64,000 bases of DNA from Icerya purchasi (GCA_039619475.1 CM077115.1:36282083-36346082); one strand, 5' to 3'. Positions 23,801-31,200 are shown, counted from the first letter of the stretch. Numbers and translations: made by a program. The notes: generated by a model not told the origin, from the letters alone.

Positions 23801-25170
23801 TCAGAATATAATTCTTCTAAATCGGATTCAGTATGCTATCGTTCTAATTCCTTGAGAATATTTTTCAATGTACGTAGATAATTTAAATTCATAACGAGAT
23901 CGATTTGCACAGGATTTTACGAACACAAGAAGCAGCTGAAATCTCTGTGAAATAAAACTGAACGTTTGAAAAATATTATATCATTATACACAACGTGGGT
24001 ATCTTTTTACCCGATTGCTAGACACTACTATGTACAAATAGGATTTTTTTCGGATATGAGATGATTAATATCAACATAAAGAATGTCACGAAAGACTCCT
24101 AAACGGCTTAATTCCAGCACAATGCCGCATAATAATAATGTAAAGATTGATCGGGTTATTTTTACCCGGACCTTGTGTAAGAAGGGTTAATAATTCACTA
24201 TCCATTTTGAACAGTTGACAAAACAAGTAACTACGCATAAAAATTACACACTGAACTGGCATCCGTTGCATTTGAGATCGAAATTAGCCTACTGTTCATG
24301 CATGTACTGTGAAAAAATGCGTGCGTGAGTTCAAGGAGGTAAAGTGATCAGGCGAATAAGCGAATGAATTGAATCATTTCAATTCATTCGTCACTCGCGA
24401 GTAAAATTCGCGTAACGGTAACCACTGTCATTACTTTCCATGTAACCAAACATTCGCATGTACTCGCTTATTCGCGAGGATGTTAACCACGGCCTAATTC
24501 AGATCAACTTTTATTATAAATAGTAATGTAATTGTTTAACAAACATAAAAGAATTAAAAGAACGCTGAACTGTTTTTAAAAATGAGCCGAGAGTAGAATT
24601 AAAAAGTTGCTAATTTATTATGAGAAGAAAACTAATCGAAAGCATCACGTTCAAATAGAAGGACAGACTTTATTTAACTTTATACTATATTCGTATAGAA
24701 ATATTTCTATTTGTATAATTTCGTTGCTTTCTGTTTTCGGTTCTTGAACAGGTTCCGATTTGCGGAAAATGGTCGAGTCGAGCGTGACAGTTAGAGAAAA
24801 AGCGTACGCACCGTTCAGCAATTTCAAAGTAGGAGCCGCTTTATTATGCGACGATGGAACTGTTTTTGGCGGTTGTAATGTAGAAAATTCGTCTTATTCG
24901 TTAGGAATTTGCGCGGAACGATCAGCCATCGTAAAAGCGGTATCGGAAGGTAGACAAAAATTTATCGCGGTTGCCGTTTGCGCAGTCTACCAAAACGATT
25001 TTGTATATCCCTGCGGAGCTTGCCGACAGACACTGGTCGAATTTAGCGATCCGGAAAATTTCAATGTTTACTCCGTCATTCCGGATAAGCTTTCGCAAAT
25101 AAATAAGATAACTCTAGCTCAATTATTACCTAATTGGTTCAAATTACACGTAAATGAAAGTTGCTCGTGA
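4463..25170 (+). CDS. Cda: Cytidine deaminase (two exons, ~20.3-kb intron)
   Basis: Exon 1 (4463-4493) and exon 2 (24752-25170) join in phase 1 to give a 149-residue protein, close to the 146 residues of human CDA. The enzyme deaminates cytidine and deoxycytidine in pyrimidine salvage and works as a tetramer in the cytosol. The sequence shows YAPFSNFKVGAALL, the zinc/proton-shuttle motif C-A-E (C64, E66) within NSSYSLGICAERSAI, and the second zinc motif PCGAC (C98, C101), so all catalytic residues are present. The donor after exon 1 is GTAAGT and the acceptor is a pyrimidine-rich TTCTTGAACAG. A possible polyadenylation signal ATTAAA lies at 25238-25243. The gene diverges from the DHX36-type gene and converges on Tor. 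The intron is filled with transposons of at least seven kinds. Exon 2 is certain; exon 1 rests on matching phase and a CDA-like N-terminus. Confidence 0.88.
4884..5241. mobile_element. hAT-like MITE with a TA microsatellite inside
   Basis: About 358 bp with inverted ends: TAGGGCCGTATTCGAGAG on the left, and a right end that reads CAGGGCCGTATCTAGACC when reversed. The flanks ACCAGCGG and GCCAGTGT look like a decayed 8-bp target duplication. The interior has a (TA)n tract around 5150-5186 and an 11-C run. Confidence 0.65.
5242..8171 (+). mobile_element. Jockey-like non-LTR retrotransposon, 5' part, degenerate
   Basis: ORF1 (gag-like) begins near 5509 with a SSLLDDDTSTV-type N-terminus. It continues to about 5982, is interrupted by a foldback element, and resumes at 6821-7440. 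There a decayed cysteine-rich stretch (YYVVTWEKYKSK..QCFK...NVKCVNCSG) matches Jockey gag zinc knuckles. An APE-type endonuclease N-terminus follows at 7619-7918 (KIIAWNSNSVKNK, CLSETKI, NKGGGVAI). At 7953-8171 comes a pre-reverse-transcriptase segment (IPPFTDENKTEYT...KTEQLANLF). The endonuclease C-terminus and the reverse transcriptase are missing, and stops and frameshifts are frequent. It lies inside the CDA intron in the sense orientation. Confidence 0.8.
5983..6820. mobile_element. 838-bp inverted-repeat element inserted in the Jockey-like ORF1
   Basis: The arms are GGGTCTTTTCTCTTAGTC at the left and GGGTGAGTCTTTTCTCTTAG (read in reverse) at the right. Both continue into CCCACATAGTTCATT, giving about 36 bp of inverted repeat. 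The gag-like reading stops at GKNYSF on one side and resumes with YSICIESMKKNKMVLK on the other. The interior is AT-rich and non-coding, so this is a non-autonomous DNA element. Confidence 0.7.
8269..8338 (+). CDS. Exon-like island, possible alternative first exon of CDA
   Basis: ATG at 8269 opens 23 codons (MQGSRVPIQMSALTAALEGR...) that end in phase 1 at a consensus GTAAGT donor (8339). CDA exon 2 needs exactly this phase, so splicing would give a CDA with a different N-terminus. A plausible acceptor (pyrimidine-rich, then ATGCAG) also sits at 8274. As a 64-nt internal exon from there it would shift the CDA frame. I do not recognise the peptide. No transcript evidence is available from sequence alone. 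Confidence 0.3.
8339..9047. other. AT-rich intronic stretch with a TA/TATG microsatellite
   Basis: No gene seen. A (TA)n tract lies around 8796-8830 and passes into TATATGTG-type repeats up to about 8870. Confidence 0.6.
9050..9790. repeat. GC-rich degenerate tandem-repeat block
   Basis: A GC-rich island in an AT-rich intron. A motif of about 38 bp related to AAAGCGCACTGACCGATCC...CACTTCAGC recurs near 9218, 9279 and 9428, with a weaker match near 9529. A second motif, TTCCCTATCGGTCATAATAA then CCTAAGTATTATA, recurs near 9319, 9571 and 9746. Copies are diverged and unevenly spaced. Overlapping open frames on both strands reflect base composition, not genes. Confidence 0.6.
9791..10398. other. 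Intronic stretch without recognised genes
   Basis: A 105-codon frame at 9697-10014 starts inside the repeat block and looks incidental. Around 10145-10183 there is an imperfect palindrome in which TACCCCACTTTGTCCC faces GGGGTAAAGTGAGGTA; it could be a transposon end. Confidence 0.5.
10399..11861. mobile_element. Long-TIR DNA element (Mutator-like?), non-autonomous
   Basis: Long inverted ends of about 150-210 bp. The left arm contains AGACTTCTCTAGGACGACTA and CCGGTCAGATAGTGAACTTT, and both recur in reverse in the right arm (about 11745-11855). The left arm has an extra ~60 bp between these blocks. TATTAATAT lies at 10391-10399 and 11862-11870, as expected for a 9-bp Mutator-type duplication, but the flanks are low complexity. 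No transposase is present. A hAT MITE sits inside. Confidence 0.65.
10686..11301. mobile_element. hAT-family MITE, copy 1
   Basis: 616 bp starting CAGGGGCGGATCCAGGA and ending GGATCCTGCACTG, flanked by a perfect 8-bp duplication ATTTAAAT (10678-10685 and 11302-11309). A second copy of the family is at 37855-38494. No coding capacity. It inserted after the surrounding long-TIR element. Confidence 0.9.
11871..13465. other. AT-rich intronic stretch
   Basis: Long A-runs and no convincing exon or transposon protein on either strand. Confidence 0.55.
13466..13894. mobile_element. Foldback-family element, copy A
   Basis: Opens with TTACAACGTAATTCTTAGGC and carries a short tandem array at 13505-13600: four near-identical 22-26-bp units built on AATGTCCCAATTTTATGTAA. 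It then shares the internal block AATTACGTTGTAAATTTTGA... and the hairpin-like AAGGGGCATAGCCCCTTG with copy D. A (TA)n tract follows at 13895-13917. It belongs to the family of 19766-20227. Confidence 0.75.
14020..15962 (-). mobile_element. Ty3/Gypsy-like LTR retrotransposon remnant
   Basis: Read on the minus strand in order: a gag piece with a CCHC zinc knuckle (C-D-F-C-x4-H-x4-C, about 15440-15480), then a jump to the end of RNase H (FDFNVKYCHSEEHVNADFL, about 15050-15120). The integrase zinc-binding region and integrase core (DNGTAFTS-like, written NNGTAFTS here, and TAPYLP) follow at about 14360-14560. Protease and most of the reverse transcriptase are missing and stops are common. I could not pair LTRs at the flanks. 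Old, inactive copy within the CDA intron. Confidence 0.75.
15963..16776. other. AT-rich intronic stretch
   Basis: Nothing recognised. Part could be LTR or untranslated sequence of the Gypsy remnant. Confidence 0.5.
16777..17070. mobile_element. hAT-like MITE with perfect 8-bp target duplication
   Basis: 294 bp with ends CATGGGCGTCGCCAG and TTGGCGACGCCCTTG, inverted to each other, flanked by ATTGAACG on both sides (16769-16776 and 17071-17078). A G6/C10 hairpin-like stretch lies near the left end. Non-coding. Confidence 0.9.
17079..19765. other. AT-rich intronic stretch without recognised elements
   Basis: Open frames at 17433-17740 and 19005-19505 are AT-rich and match nothing I know. No inverted ends were evident. 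Confidence 0.5.
19766..20227. mobile_element. Foldback-family element, copy B (near-complete palindrome)
   Basis: Arms of about 220 bp face each other. The left end TACGTAATTCTTAGGCTACT is mirrored by AGCCTAAGAATTACGCTGTA at the right. The inner block TTTTGATCATTTTATACAAA is mirrored by TGTATAAAATGATCAAAATT. This is the clearest member of a family with copies near 13466, 26466, 26628 and 45526. It abuts and truncates the Helitron helicase remnant. Confidence 0.8.
20228..20910 (-). pseudogene. Helitron PIF1-like helicase remnant
   Basis: Two frames on the minus strand carry a PIF1-family C-terminal region. It includes MRSMCFVESDPSYSKFLLEIG, KRCILSPTNKNINRIN, and LNKMSSPGVPDHKITIKIGA followed by RNLNFEEGLVNGTKVVI. 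The order matches Helitron helicases (ILAPKN..., LNS...GLPPHKL.LKVGA, LRNL...LCNGTR). One frameshift separates the parts near 20490. The Walker A part is absent and the C-terminus is cut by the foldback element. Confidence 0.75.
20911..21360. other. Intronic stretch between Helitron and Harbinger remnants
   Basis: Nothing recognised; ends in a TA/CA microsatellite (about 21333-21360). Confidence 0.5.
21846..22699 (+). pseudogene. Harbinger (HARBI1-like) transposase, frameshifted
   Basis: Pieces in two or more frames: YRISHSTISLIIRDIFKAI (helix-turn-helix-like), WKFPNCIGCIDKKHV with the first catalytic Asp, YFNYKQYFSTVLQAVIDAKY, then VGAYDRQSDGR with the second Asp. After frameshifts near 22200 and 22370 comes RKVVDCAFGIIATKWRIL. 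The usual third acidic residue in VVExAFG is Asp here instead of Glu. The end near 22699 is followed by AATAAA-type sequence. It would act on its own inverted ends together with the MADF protein; this copy cannot make an intact enzyme. Confidence 0.85.
22876..24186. mobile_element. piggyBac-like element (1.3 kb, internally deleted)
   Basis: Ends CCCTTCTTACACAACG and CTTGTGTAAGAAGGG are inverted. The right flank is TTAA (24187-24190) and the left is TCAA (22872-22875), i.e. the expected TTAA duplication with one change. TTTTTTACCCGG and TTTTTACCCGG occur inside the left and right ends. The minus strand holds the 3' part of a transposase gene. Confidence 0.85.
23246..23900 (-). pseudogene. piggyBac transposase, 3' part, frameshifted
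   Basis: On the minus strand: TESDLEELYSEESL, SSMHFTADIDPATQKPDVIL, then (new frame) GGVDSFDKLCHEKSARRQTK, RWPLRFCYDVLGFSRINCYK, and finally a C-terminal cysteine-rich domain (DFCSK, CGEHRIFICPACISNLEI) ending at a TGA (23246-23248). This order matches DDE_Tnp_1_7 transposases. At least two frameshifts and one in-frame stop are present and the 5' half is missing. Confidence 0.85.
24191..24490. repeat. Right terminal region of the Harbinger element
   Basis: Repeats of GCGAATAAGCGA-type words in both orientations (about 24350-24480), mirrored in the left end at 21380-21475. Probably subterminal transposase-binding repeats. Confidence 0.5.
24491..24751. other. 3' end of the CDA intron
   Basis: AT-rich, ending in a pyrimidine-rich tract and the TTCTTGAACAG acceptor. 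Confidence 0.7.
24752..25170 (+). CDS. Cda: Cytidine deaminase, exon 2 (catalytic)
   Basis: 419 nt after an AG acceptor at 24750-24751. It carries every catalytic motif of the enzyme and ends in TGA. Its GC content is clearly higher than its surroundings. Confidence 0.95.
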
Positions 25171-25455
25171 AAAAGTTAACATGTTCGTCTTGCATTAAGG
25201 AATTTATATTATTTAACTGATAAGTCGGATGAAGAAAATTAAAAAGAGAGGGCAGGTTTCGTATTTTAATACATTATAATGCCATATATATACAGGGTGC
25301 GGCAGCATAACTTCCTTTTTTAAAATGCGCCACTTTTTTCTACTAAATTTTTTAAAGAAATAATAACAGAAAATCGAAATAACATACTCTAGATCCCACT
25401 GGCACAACGTATTCTTCTTCTTCCCTTGTAGTTTTATTTCGATTTTCTGTTATTA

Positions 25456-26372
25456 CGAGGGTAGTTCAAATATAAACCGGAATTTTTAAATAAACGCGCG
25501 AAAAATTTATTGTGGAAAAAGTGGTTGCACTGGCAGTTAGACCAGTTTGTTACGAAGCGTGTAGAGCAATTAGAACCGCGTAACCTCACTTTTTAGTGTA
25601 GTTAGAGCCATGAGTGAAAAAGAAGTACCAGTGTCTGTTGCGCAACGCATCATTATTCGTTTTTTAGTCAAAGACGACGTAAAATCCATGGAAATTTACC
25701 GAAAATTACGCGAACAGTTCGGGGATGAGTGTCTCTCCAAAACTCAAGTGTACGAGTGGTGTTCCGCGTTTCGAAAAGGACGTGAAGTGGTGTCAAACAT
25801 ACCACATGCGCGGTGCCCAAAAACCAGCATTACAGATGAACACGTCAAAGCCATCGAACAACTCATTTTGGCTGACCGACGCGTCCGTGTACGCGATATG
25901 ACCGACGAATTGGGCATCAGCATAGGTAGTATTGAGACAATAATTCATGATCGGCTAGGTTATCGCAAAATTGCAGCCAGATGGGTGCCAAGACTTCTGA
26001 ATTTTGAACATAAATTCACCGCTCGGCTCACGATGGAGACATTGGCCGAATTGGGCTGGGAAACACTTGAACATCCTCCTTACAGTCCAGATTTGTCGCC
26101 TTGTGATTATTATTTGTTTGGCCCGTTGAAAGAAGCACTTGGTGGACAATGTTTCGACAGCAACGATGAGGTGGAATCGTTCGTGCGCAAATGGCTATGT
26201 GACAAGCCGCGAGATTTTTACGATAAAGGAATAAAAAAATTGCCGGAGAGGTGGAAAAAGTGCGTAGCGTGCGAGGGGGGTTATCTCGAAAAATTGTAAA
26301 AAATATGAGCACTGTAAGTATAAAATAAAAATTTTTATGACGAAATTCCGGTTTATATTTGAACCACCCTAG
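25456..26372 (+). mobile_element. mariner element with internal deletion
   Basis: 917 bp. The 28-bp inverted ends differ at two positions (CGAGGGTAGTTCAAATATAA and CTAGGGTGGTTCAAATATAA). It sits in the MITE's TTATTATTTCTTT sequence, with the TA target duplicated at 25454-25455 and 26373-26374. The uninterrupted site can be read in the other MITE copy near 33393. Confidence 0.92.
25610..26299 (+). CDS. Truncated mariner transposase (deleted catalytic core)
   Basis: 229 codons, uninterrupted, versus about 345 in intact mariner transposases. The N-terminal paired-type DNA-binding region is complete (IIIRFLVKDDVKSMEIYRKL, KTQVYEWCSAFRKGRE, and a second helix-turn-helix ending DRLGYRKIAARWVPRLL). 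After NFEHK the sequence jumps to TMETLAELGWE and then HPPYSPDLSPCDYYLFGPLK. About 115 residues are missing in frame, including the first two catalytic aspartates of the DD34D triad; the third (YSPDLSPCDY) remains. It cannot catalyse transposition but could bind mariner ends. Confidence 0.9.
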   Translation: MSEKEVPVSVAQRIIIRFLVKDDVKSMEIYRKLREQFGDECLSKTQVYEWCSAFRKGREVVSNIPHARCPKTSITDEHVKAIEQLILADRRVRVRDMTDELGISIGSIETIIHDRLGYRKIAARWVPRLLNFEHKFTARLTMETLAELGWETLEHPPYSPDLSPCDYYLFGPLKEALGGQCFDSNDEVESFVRKWLCDKPRDFYDKGIKKLPERWKKCVACEGGYLEKL

Positions 26373-26465
26373 TATTTCTTTAAAAAGTGTAGTAGAAAAA
26401 AAGTGTCGCATTTTAAAAAAGAAAGTTATGCTGCCGCACCCTGTATTATACATGTATATATATAT

Positions 26466-26600
26466 TAATTACAACGTAACTCTTAGGCTACTCCCCCCCC
26501 CATTAGAAAAAATGTCCCATTTTATGTAACGTTTGTTATATTTTTTTTGGATTTTTGTAATTATGCTATTATATTCATATAAACCGATTTAGAATTTATA
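26466..26600. mobile_element. Foldback-family fragment, copy C
   Basis: Contains ACAACGTAACTCTTAGGCTA, a C8 run and ATGTAACGTTTGTTATATTT as in the other copies; it lacks the second arm. Confidence 0.7.
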
Positions 26601-26627
26601 TATATATATGTACAGATACATAAATTG

Positions 26628-26921
26628 CAACGTAATTCTTAGGCCGATCCCTATTAGATTTTGTAACGAAAAATGTCACAATTTTATGTAACGAAAAATA
26701 TCAAATTTTATATAACAAAAAAATGTCCTAATTTTTCGTAATGAAAGTTAAATGTTAGGATAGGATTTTTGTGATTATGTTATTTTTTTTGTGTCGATGC
26801 CGTAAGAATTACGTTGTAAATTTTAATCATTTTATACAAAGTATAGAAGAGAAAGAGGCAAAAATGTAAGCAAGAGGGGTCAAGAGGCACAGTCCATTGC
26901 GAGGCCAAAGTGGCCGAGTTT
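26628..26921. mobile_element. Foldback-family element, copy D
   Basis: Starts CAACGTAATTCTTAGGCC and ends with the shared block AATTACGTTGTAAATTTTAA to GCGAGGCCAAAGTGGCCGAG. A (TA)n and CA/CG microsatellite follows to about 26980. Laid out like copy A. Confidence 0.75.
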
Positions 26922-27051
26922 TTATATATATATATATATATATAAAAATAGACACACACACGCGCGCGCACATATATATACACATTGGTATACATAACAG
27001 TTTTTAAATAAACGTTCCAATAAATATTTTTCATATATTATGGTTTTTAAT

Positions 27052-27425
27052 GTCGTCGCGATAGCCTAATTGCTAGAGCGCTTGACATCCGTTACGGAGG
27101 TCACGGGTTCGATTCCGAGCGATGACAGAACTTATTACAAGAATTAAATAAATAATCGCTAATAATCACGTGAAAGGCAATGGCAAACCACCACGTACAA
27201 CATCATATGCGCGCTAGGTCAGTACACAGCAGATACATACGGGACTGCACTTGTAGCGCGATAACAAGCGGCTACTATCAGTTCCGAGTGTAGTCTTGCG
27301 AGTGTACGCCTGCGTTGCATATAACAATTGCCTAGTACACTATGCCTGTATCTGTACAGCTGAGATGTACGAATAGGTAGTCGCCGACGCTCAGTAATTA
27401 AGTATGGCACTATAAAGAAGATTAT
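27052..27425. mobile_element. tRNA-derived SINE, copy 1 (best preserved)
   Basis: The first ~76 bp resemble a tRNA. The acceptor-like ends GTCGTCG and CGATGAC pair in seven positions, there is an A-box-like ATAGCCTAATTGCTAGAGCG, and an exact B box GGTTCGATTCC. The body follows (AATCGCTAATAATCACGTGA, GGCAATGGCAAACCACCACG, AGTTCCGAGTGTAGTCTTGC) and the tail ends TATGGCACTATAAAGAAG. Copies 2 and 3 are at 35824-36172 and 57787-58135. Polymerase III promoter elements look intact here. Confidence 0.85.
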
Positions 27426-28013
27426 GGCTTTTATTTTTGGATGAACATTAAAAAGGAAATAAATGAACGTGAGAAGAGGGATCTATTTAAATGAATATTG
27501 CCAAGTTTTGAAAGTACAGACGTACATCCATATTCGACTAAAACTGGGATTCAGATTTGTTCAGGGTGTTAAATATTTTCCGTTCGGAGTTAGTAAGTTG
27601 TAGTTTACTCGCAGTAGATCCATCGACAACGAAGACCCATCGTGCGTTAATTACGCAATAGGTCTTAAAATAGCGTTTACATTGTAAATAATCGTACTAA
27701 TAATTTTATAGACAAAATTTAAAAAAATAATATTTATATTTTTTAACTTATTCCGCTTTGCCCGGGGTATCATCACTTTAAAAAAATAAAAAGGAACATG
27801 TCACGAATACAATACTAAAATTATTTATTTTTTTACTTGAATTTTGCGCGCCAATGCGTGCCAAAGTTCAAGCAAATATTAGAATAGTTTGCGACACTAT
27901 TTTCCGCCTTATGAGAAAATTCAGTAAAGATAAAATCCTAATTTACTATAATAATAAAAAATATACATAATATACATATACATATATATACATATATAGA
28001 TATACATATATAC

Positions 28014-28068
<55 letters not shown>

Positions 28069-28248
28069 AGTATGCATTGAAATTTTGCCACTCATTGACT
28101 ATATACATTTAAGAAATATTGGAGAATCAAGTCTTACTGTTAGCATCCGTAATAAATTAACGACCATCATTATTTTCAGCGTAGAGCTGATTAAATGTTT
28201 ATTAATACGGACATACGCATTTCGTAGTAACAAAAGTAATAATCGATG
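27426..28248. other. Downstream flank and 3' untranslated region of Tor
   Basis: AATAAA on the minus strand at 28203-28198, about 46 nt after the Tor stop, is a candidate polyadenylation signal. A (TA)n tract fills about 28022-28064. Nothing else recognised. Confidence 0.55.
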
Positions 28249-28264
28249 TTACCAAAACGGACAC
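28249..28264 (-). CDS. Tor: Tor terminal micro-exon encoding (W)CPFW and stop
   Basis: 16 nt: G TGT CCG TTT TGG TAA after a strong acceptor (pyrimidine run then TTTTCAG, 28265-28266). It completes the Trp codon split at 36229 and gives the invariant G-W-C-P-F-W end of TOR proteins. Phase, sequence and stop all fit, so I consider it real although it is tiny. Confidence 0.9.
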
Positions 28265-31200
28265 CTGAAAATAAAAGTAAAAATAAAAAATTAAGACTTG
28301 AAACAAAAGTAGTTTACTTTACACATATACGAAAAGAAACAATAACTTTCCTTTTTCTTCATTCATATTTATCGGAGGCTGAAATTTTTAATGCAACAAA
28401 TTAATTTTCATACTTTGAAGGACGCTTGAGCTGCGATAGTATAAACGTACTATACATATTTTATACACGTTTTTCAAGTTAAAATACAATAACACTACAC
28501 ATTGATACAAATCAAAGTGTGCCCCATAACATACTGTATTTTACCAAGAAAACATTAAACCGAAAATGCTTGGTTTAATAGAAGAAAAAAACACTTATAA
28601 AAGACACAATTTTGAAAACCTATTTTTCCCCCGAGAAATAATAATTGAATTTTAAAAGACAGAAACCCGCTTTCGCCTTTAACGAAAGTTTATATGCATA
28701 TAATATAATATGCAGATATAAATAGTTGCTACAGTCTGCTGTAAATCTGACCTAATGAAAAATTTGAAATAAGAAATACCAAATTATATATGAAAACAAA
28801 ACAGAAAAATTAAAATAGATAACAAAACCGAAAAAGTTTATTTTGCATTAGTTCTAAAAAATGCTGATAACATATTCGTTTCAACTACTTTTCTTATATC
28901 TACTTATTTTATTGTTCGGGTCGAACTTTTTAAGCTCTCTTTTCCTTTTTTGTCTTTGCGGGGTCTAACTTCTCGTTTTTCATTACATTTTTCAATACTT
29001 AGTTTTCGTATTTTTACATACTTTTAAATTTTTATTTAAATTAAATTGATCTTTTCCGAATTTCTAGTACGTCTAATTATTTTTGCTTTGACAGGTGTTA
29101 CAAATTACGATAAACCGTGAACCGCAAACACCGGGAGAAGGATACATTTAAATTTAAGCACATTACTAACATAAATATCCTTATCATAGTCATGAAATTA
29201 CCTGCGAACTAACAAACTGTTTAGCGAAATTTCTAAATACTGTAAAAGCATTATTAAAGAATGTATAATTGGCGTTGCTGTCATCTTTTAATCATTCGTA
29301 AAAGTCAGTTTTTTTTTTTTAGCAAGATGGAGCGAAAAACAATGCGAAATTCGCACATTCAGCAAATTAAATAATTTTTTGTGTTATCATTAAAATTCGG
29401 ACACGTAAAAATTAACATTTATTTCATTTTTCCATTAATTAAATAAAGAAACTGAATCTTAAATCTTACTGGCTAACCTCGATATATAATCTGGTAAGCA
29501 GCTTATAATCAAGTAAATTTATATTGTTAGAACCACCGATGAAATAAAAAATGACATAAAGCGTTCCTCTGTACTGTATTAGGTAGGTTTCACCTTTATA
29601 CAGAGATGTTTCAAATTATATTTATATTTTTTAACTGTTACCGGTAAAGCGTCCCTGGAATGTACACCATAGTTGATACTCTCATATTCAAGGCACATCT
29701 GGAGATCATATTAAAAAGAATAGTTTACGGCGATTGTTATTTATTTCTATAACTAATTATTTTATTATACGCAGGATTCCGAAACGTTTTCTTTCCTATC
29801 ACACTCAACACTCAACGTCTTTTATTCGGTAATGACTGAAACTGTATACGGCTGATTTCGCGAATATACTTGTTGATTTTGTACAGAAATATTACGCAAG
29901 CAGTGTATTCGTAACCGGTTCGTCTAAACCGATATTATTTCGTGAAAAACGAATATAACATCCTTTTAATGTTTTCTCAAAGAACTTTTTGCACCTATGT
30001 CGAATGTATTTGATTTTTTTTTATGAACTGGTTCGCGAACGGTTAATTGTTCATGATAATAACGGGTTTCATAAAAATTTGGCAAATTTTTGATCAGAAG
30101 CGAAAAAATTAGCCGATACCTATTTTTGCTAATCTCTTTACGTAGCCTCATTGTATTTACAACTATTTCAATGAGTTTACCTATCTAATAAAAATTAAGA
30201 ATTTCTGACAAAGTCCTTTCAAAGAGGTTCAAGATTGGAACTTCCCTACGAGTTTTCACACACACGTAACAGCAAATCGTTTTCGTGATTGTCAGAGGAT
30301 ATAAATGTTTGTTAGTTTTAACCATGCTGTCATCGAGAATATGACATTTTCCTTTCTGAAGAATTAATTCATCTACCTTTTCATGCCGACAAAGTAGCAC
30401 AACTTTAGCAGCACATACGTTAGACCTCGCAAAAGCTATCGGTACTAACAATTACGACATATCGGCTCTTCCCAAAACTGGGACAATCATCGCTGAGTCG
30501 GTATTGTTTTATATGATCCAAGTGGAGCAGGTTGTTGTGCCGCGTCCATAATCGACGACGAATTTTTTAGTTAATGTCATTCGAAATTCCGTAACTGTCC
30601 GTAGATAGATCTATAGTAGACATGTGTAACGCGATACCGATTCGAATGATTCGAATGGACTATGTCAAAAAAGCGTAATTCTTCCGATCACTGAATCTCT
30701 GCTGTTCTTGTTTAAGTTTGTCTTTTAAAATTCGGTGCTTTAATTTTTGTTCGATGTGCTTATACGTTTTATATTGTAAAATCTGGTTATGAACTGAGCT
30801 TAAAAAAAACATTTCAGTTTAGATAAAGAATTGTACATTTAGCTGTCCGAGCTTTTATTCTCCCTTTTTTTCTTTTCTCTTTTTTTTTTAAAAAATTAGA
30901 AGTCTTTTTGAAGTAACTCTTTTCTTTATACATATTATTTTCTGTAGCTACTTATCTCCTCTCTCCCCCACCTATAATTATTTATTTATTCGTTGTATCT
31001 TCAGTTATATCTGAAATCTATCATTGCCAAATAGTGTTTATACTTCACTGTACTCGTGTTTTTATAAATTAAATGGGTATTTATTAATTTTTAAAACATG
31101 TTCTTTAAAATAAAAAAAAATAAAAATTGAAAAGTTACTTGGAGTTTATTTTACCTGCGATAAAAATATTTATACGCGCTACCAAATAAATTTATCGTCC

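Larger units (their letters stand above)
22757..24205 (-). pseudogene. MADF-domain protein of the Harbinger element, split by piggyBac
   Basis: The start codon is at 24205-24203. The first few codons (M-D-S-E-L-L) run into the TTAA at 24187-24190, where the piggyBac element begins. The frame resumes at 22871 with SEVLKRKPLWDIT followed by CKEHSKREVAQWDEVTDIL, a MADF/Myb-SANT-like DNA-binding domain. Removing the insertion and one target-site copy restores a continuous frame with no other change. A GTAAGT donor follows at about 22757, so a further exon may once have existed. Such proteins bind DNA and import the Harbinger transposase into the nucleus. Confidence 0.75.
21361..24490. mobile_element. 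PIF/Harbinger transposon with internal piggyBac insertion
   Basis: A 3.1-kb element with imperfect inverted ends. The left end begins GTGGTTACCATCCACG, and the right end begins GTGGTTAACATCCTCG when reversed; GCGAATAAGCGAG follows in both. It encodes a DDE transposase on the plus strand and a MADF-domain protein on the minus strand, the two-gene plan typical of Harbinger elements. I see no clear 3-bp target duplication. A 1.3-kb piggyBac element lies within the MADF gene. Confidence 0.8.
25293..26443. mobile_element. MITE of the CAGGGTGCGGCAG family, hosting a mariner
   Basis: Starts CAGGGTGCGGCAGCATAAC and ends in the inverse (GTTATGCTGCCGCACCCTG), with TA on both sides. Arms of about 80 bp match the copy at 33234-33466. 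Without the mariner the element would be about 235 bp. Non-coding. Confidence 0.85.

Noticed and set aside
26028..26453. 141-codon minus-strand frame
   Set aside because: Antisense of the mariner transposase and MITE end; the plus-strand frame has recognisable transposase motifs.
27052..27127. A functional tRNA gene
   Set aside because: The head folds like a tRNA, but the same head plus a ~280-bp body recurs at two other places and the anticodon arm does not form cleanly. It is a SINE.
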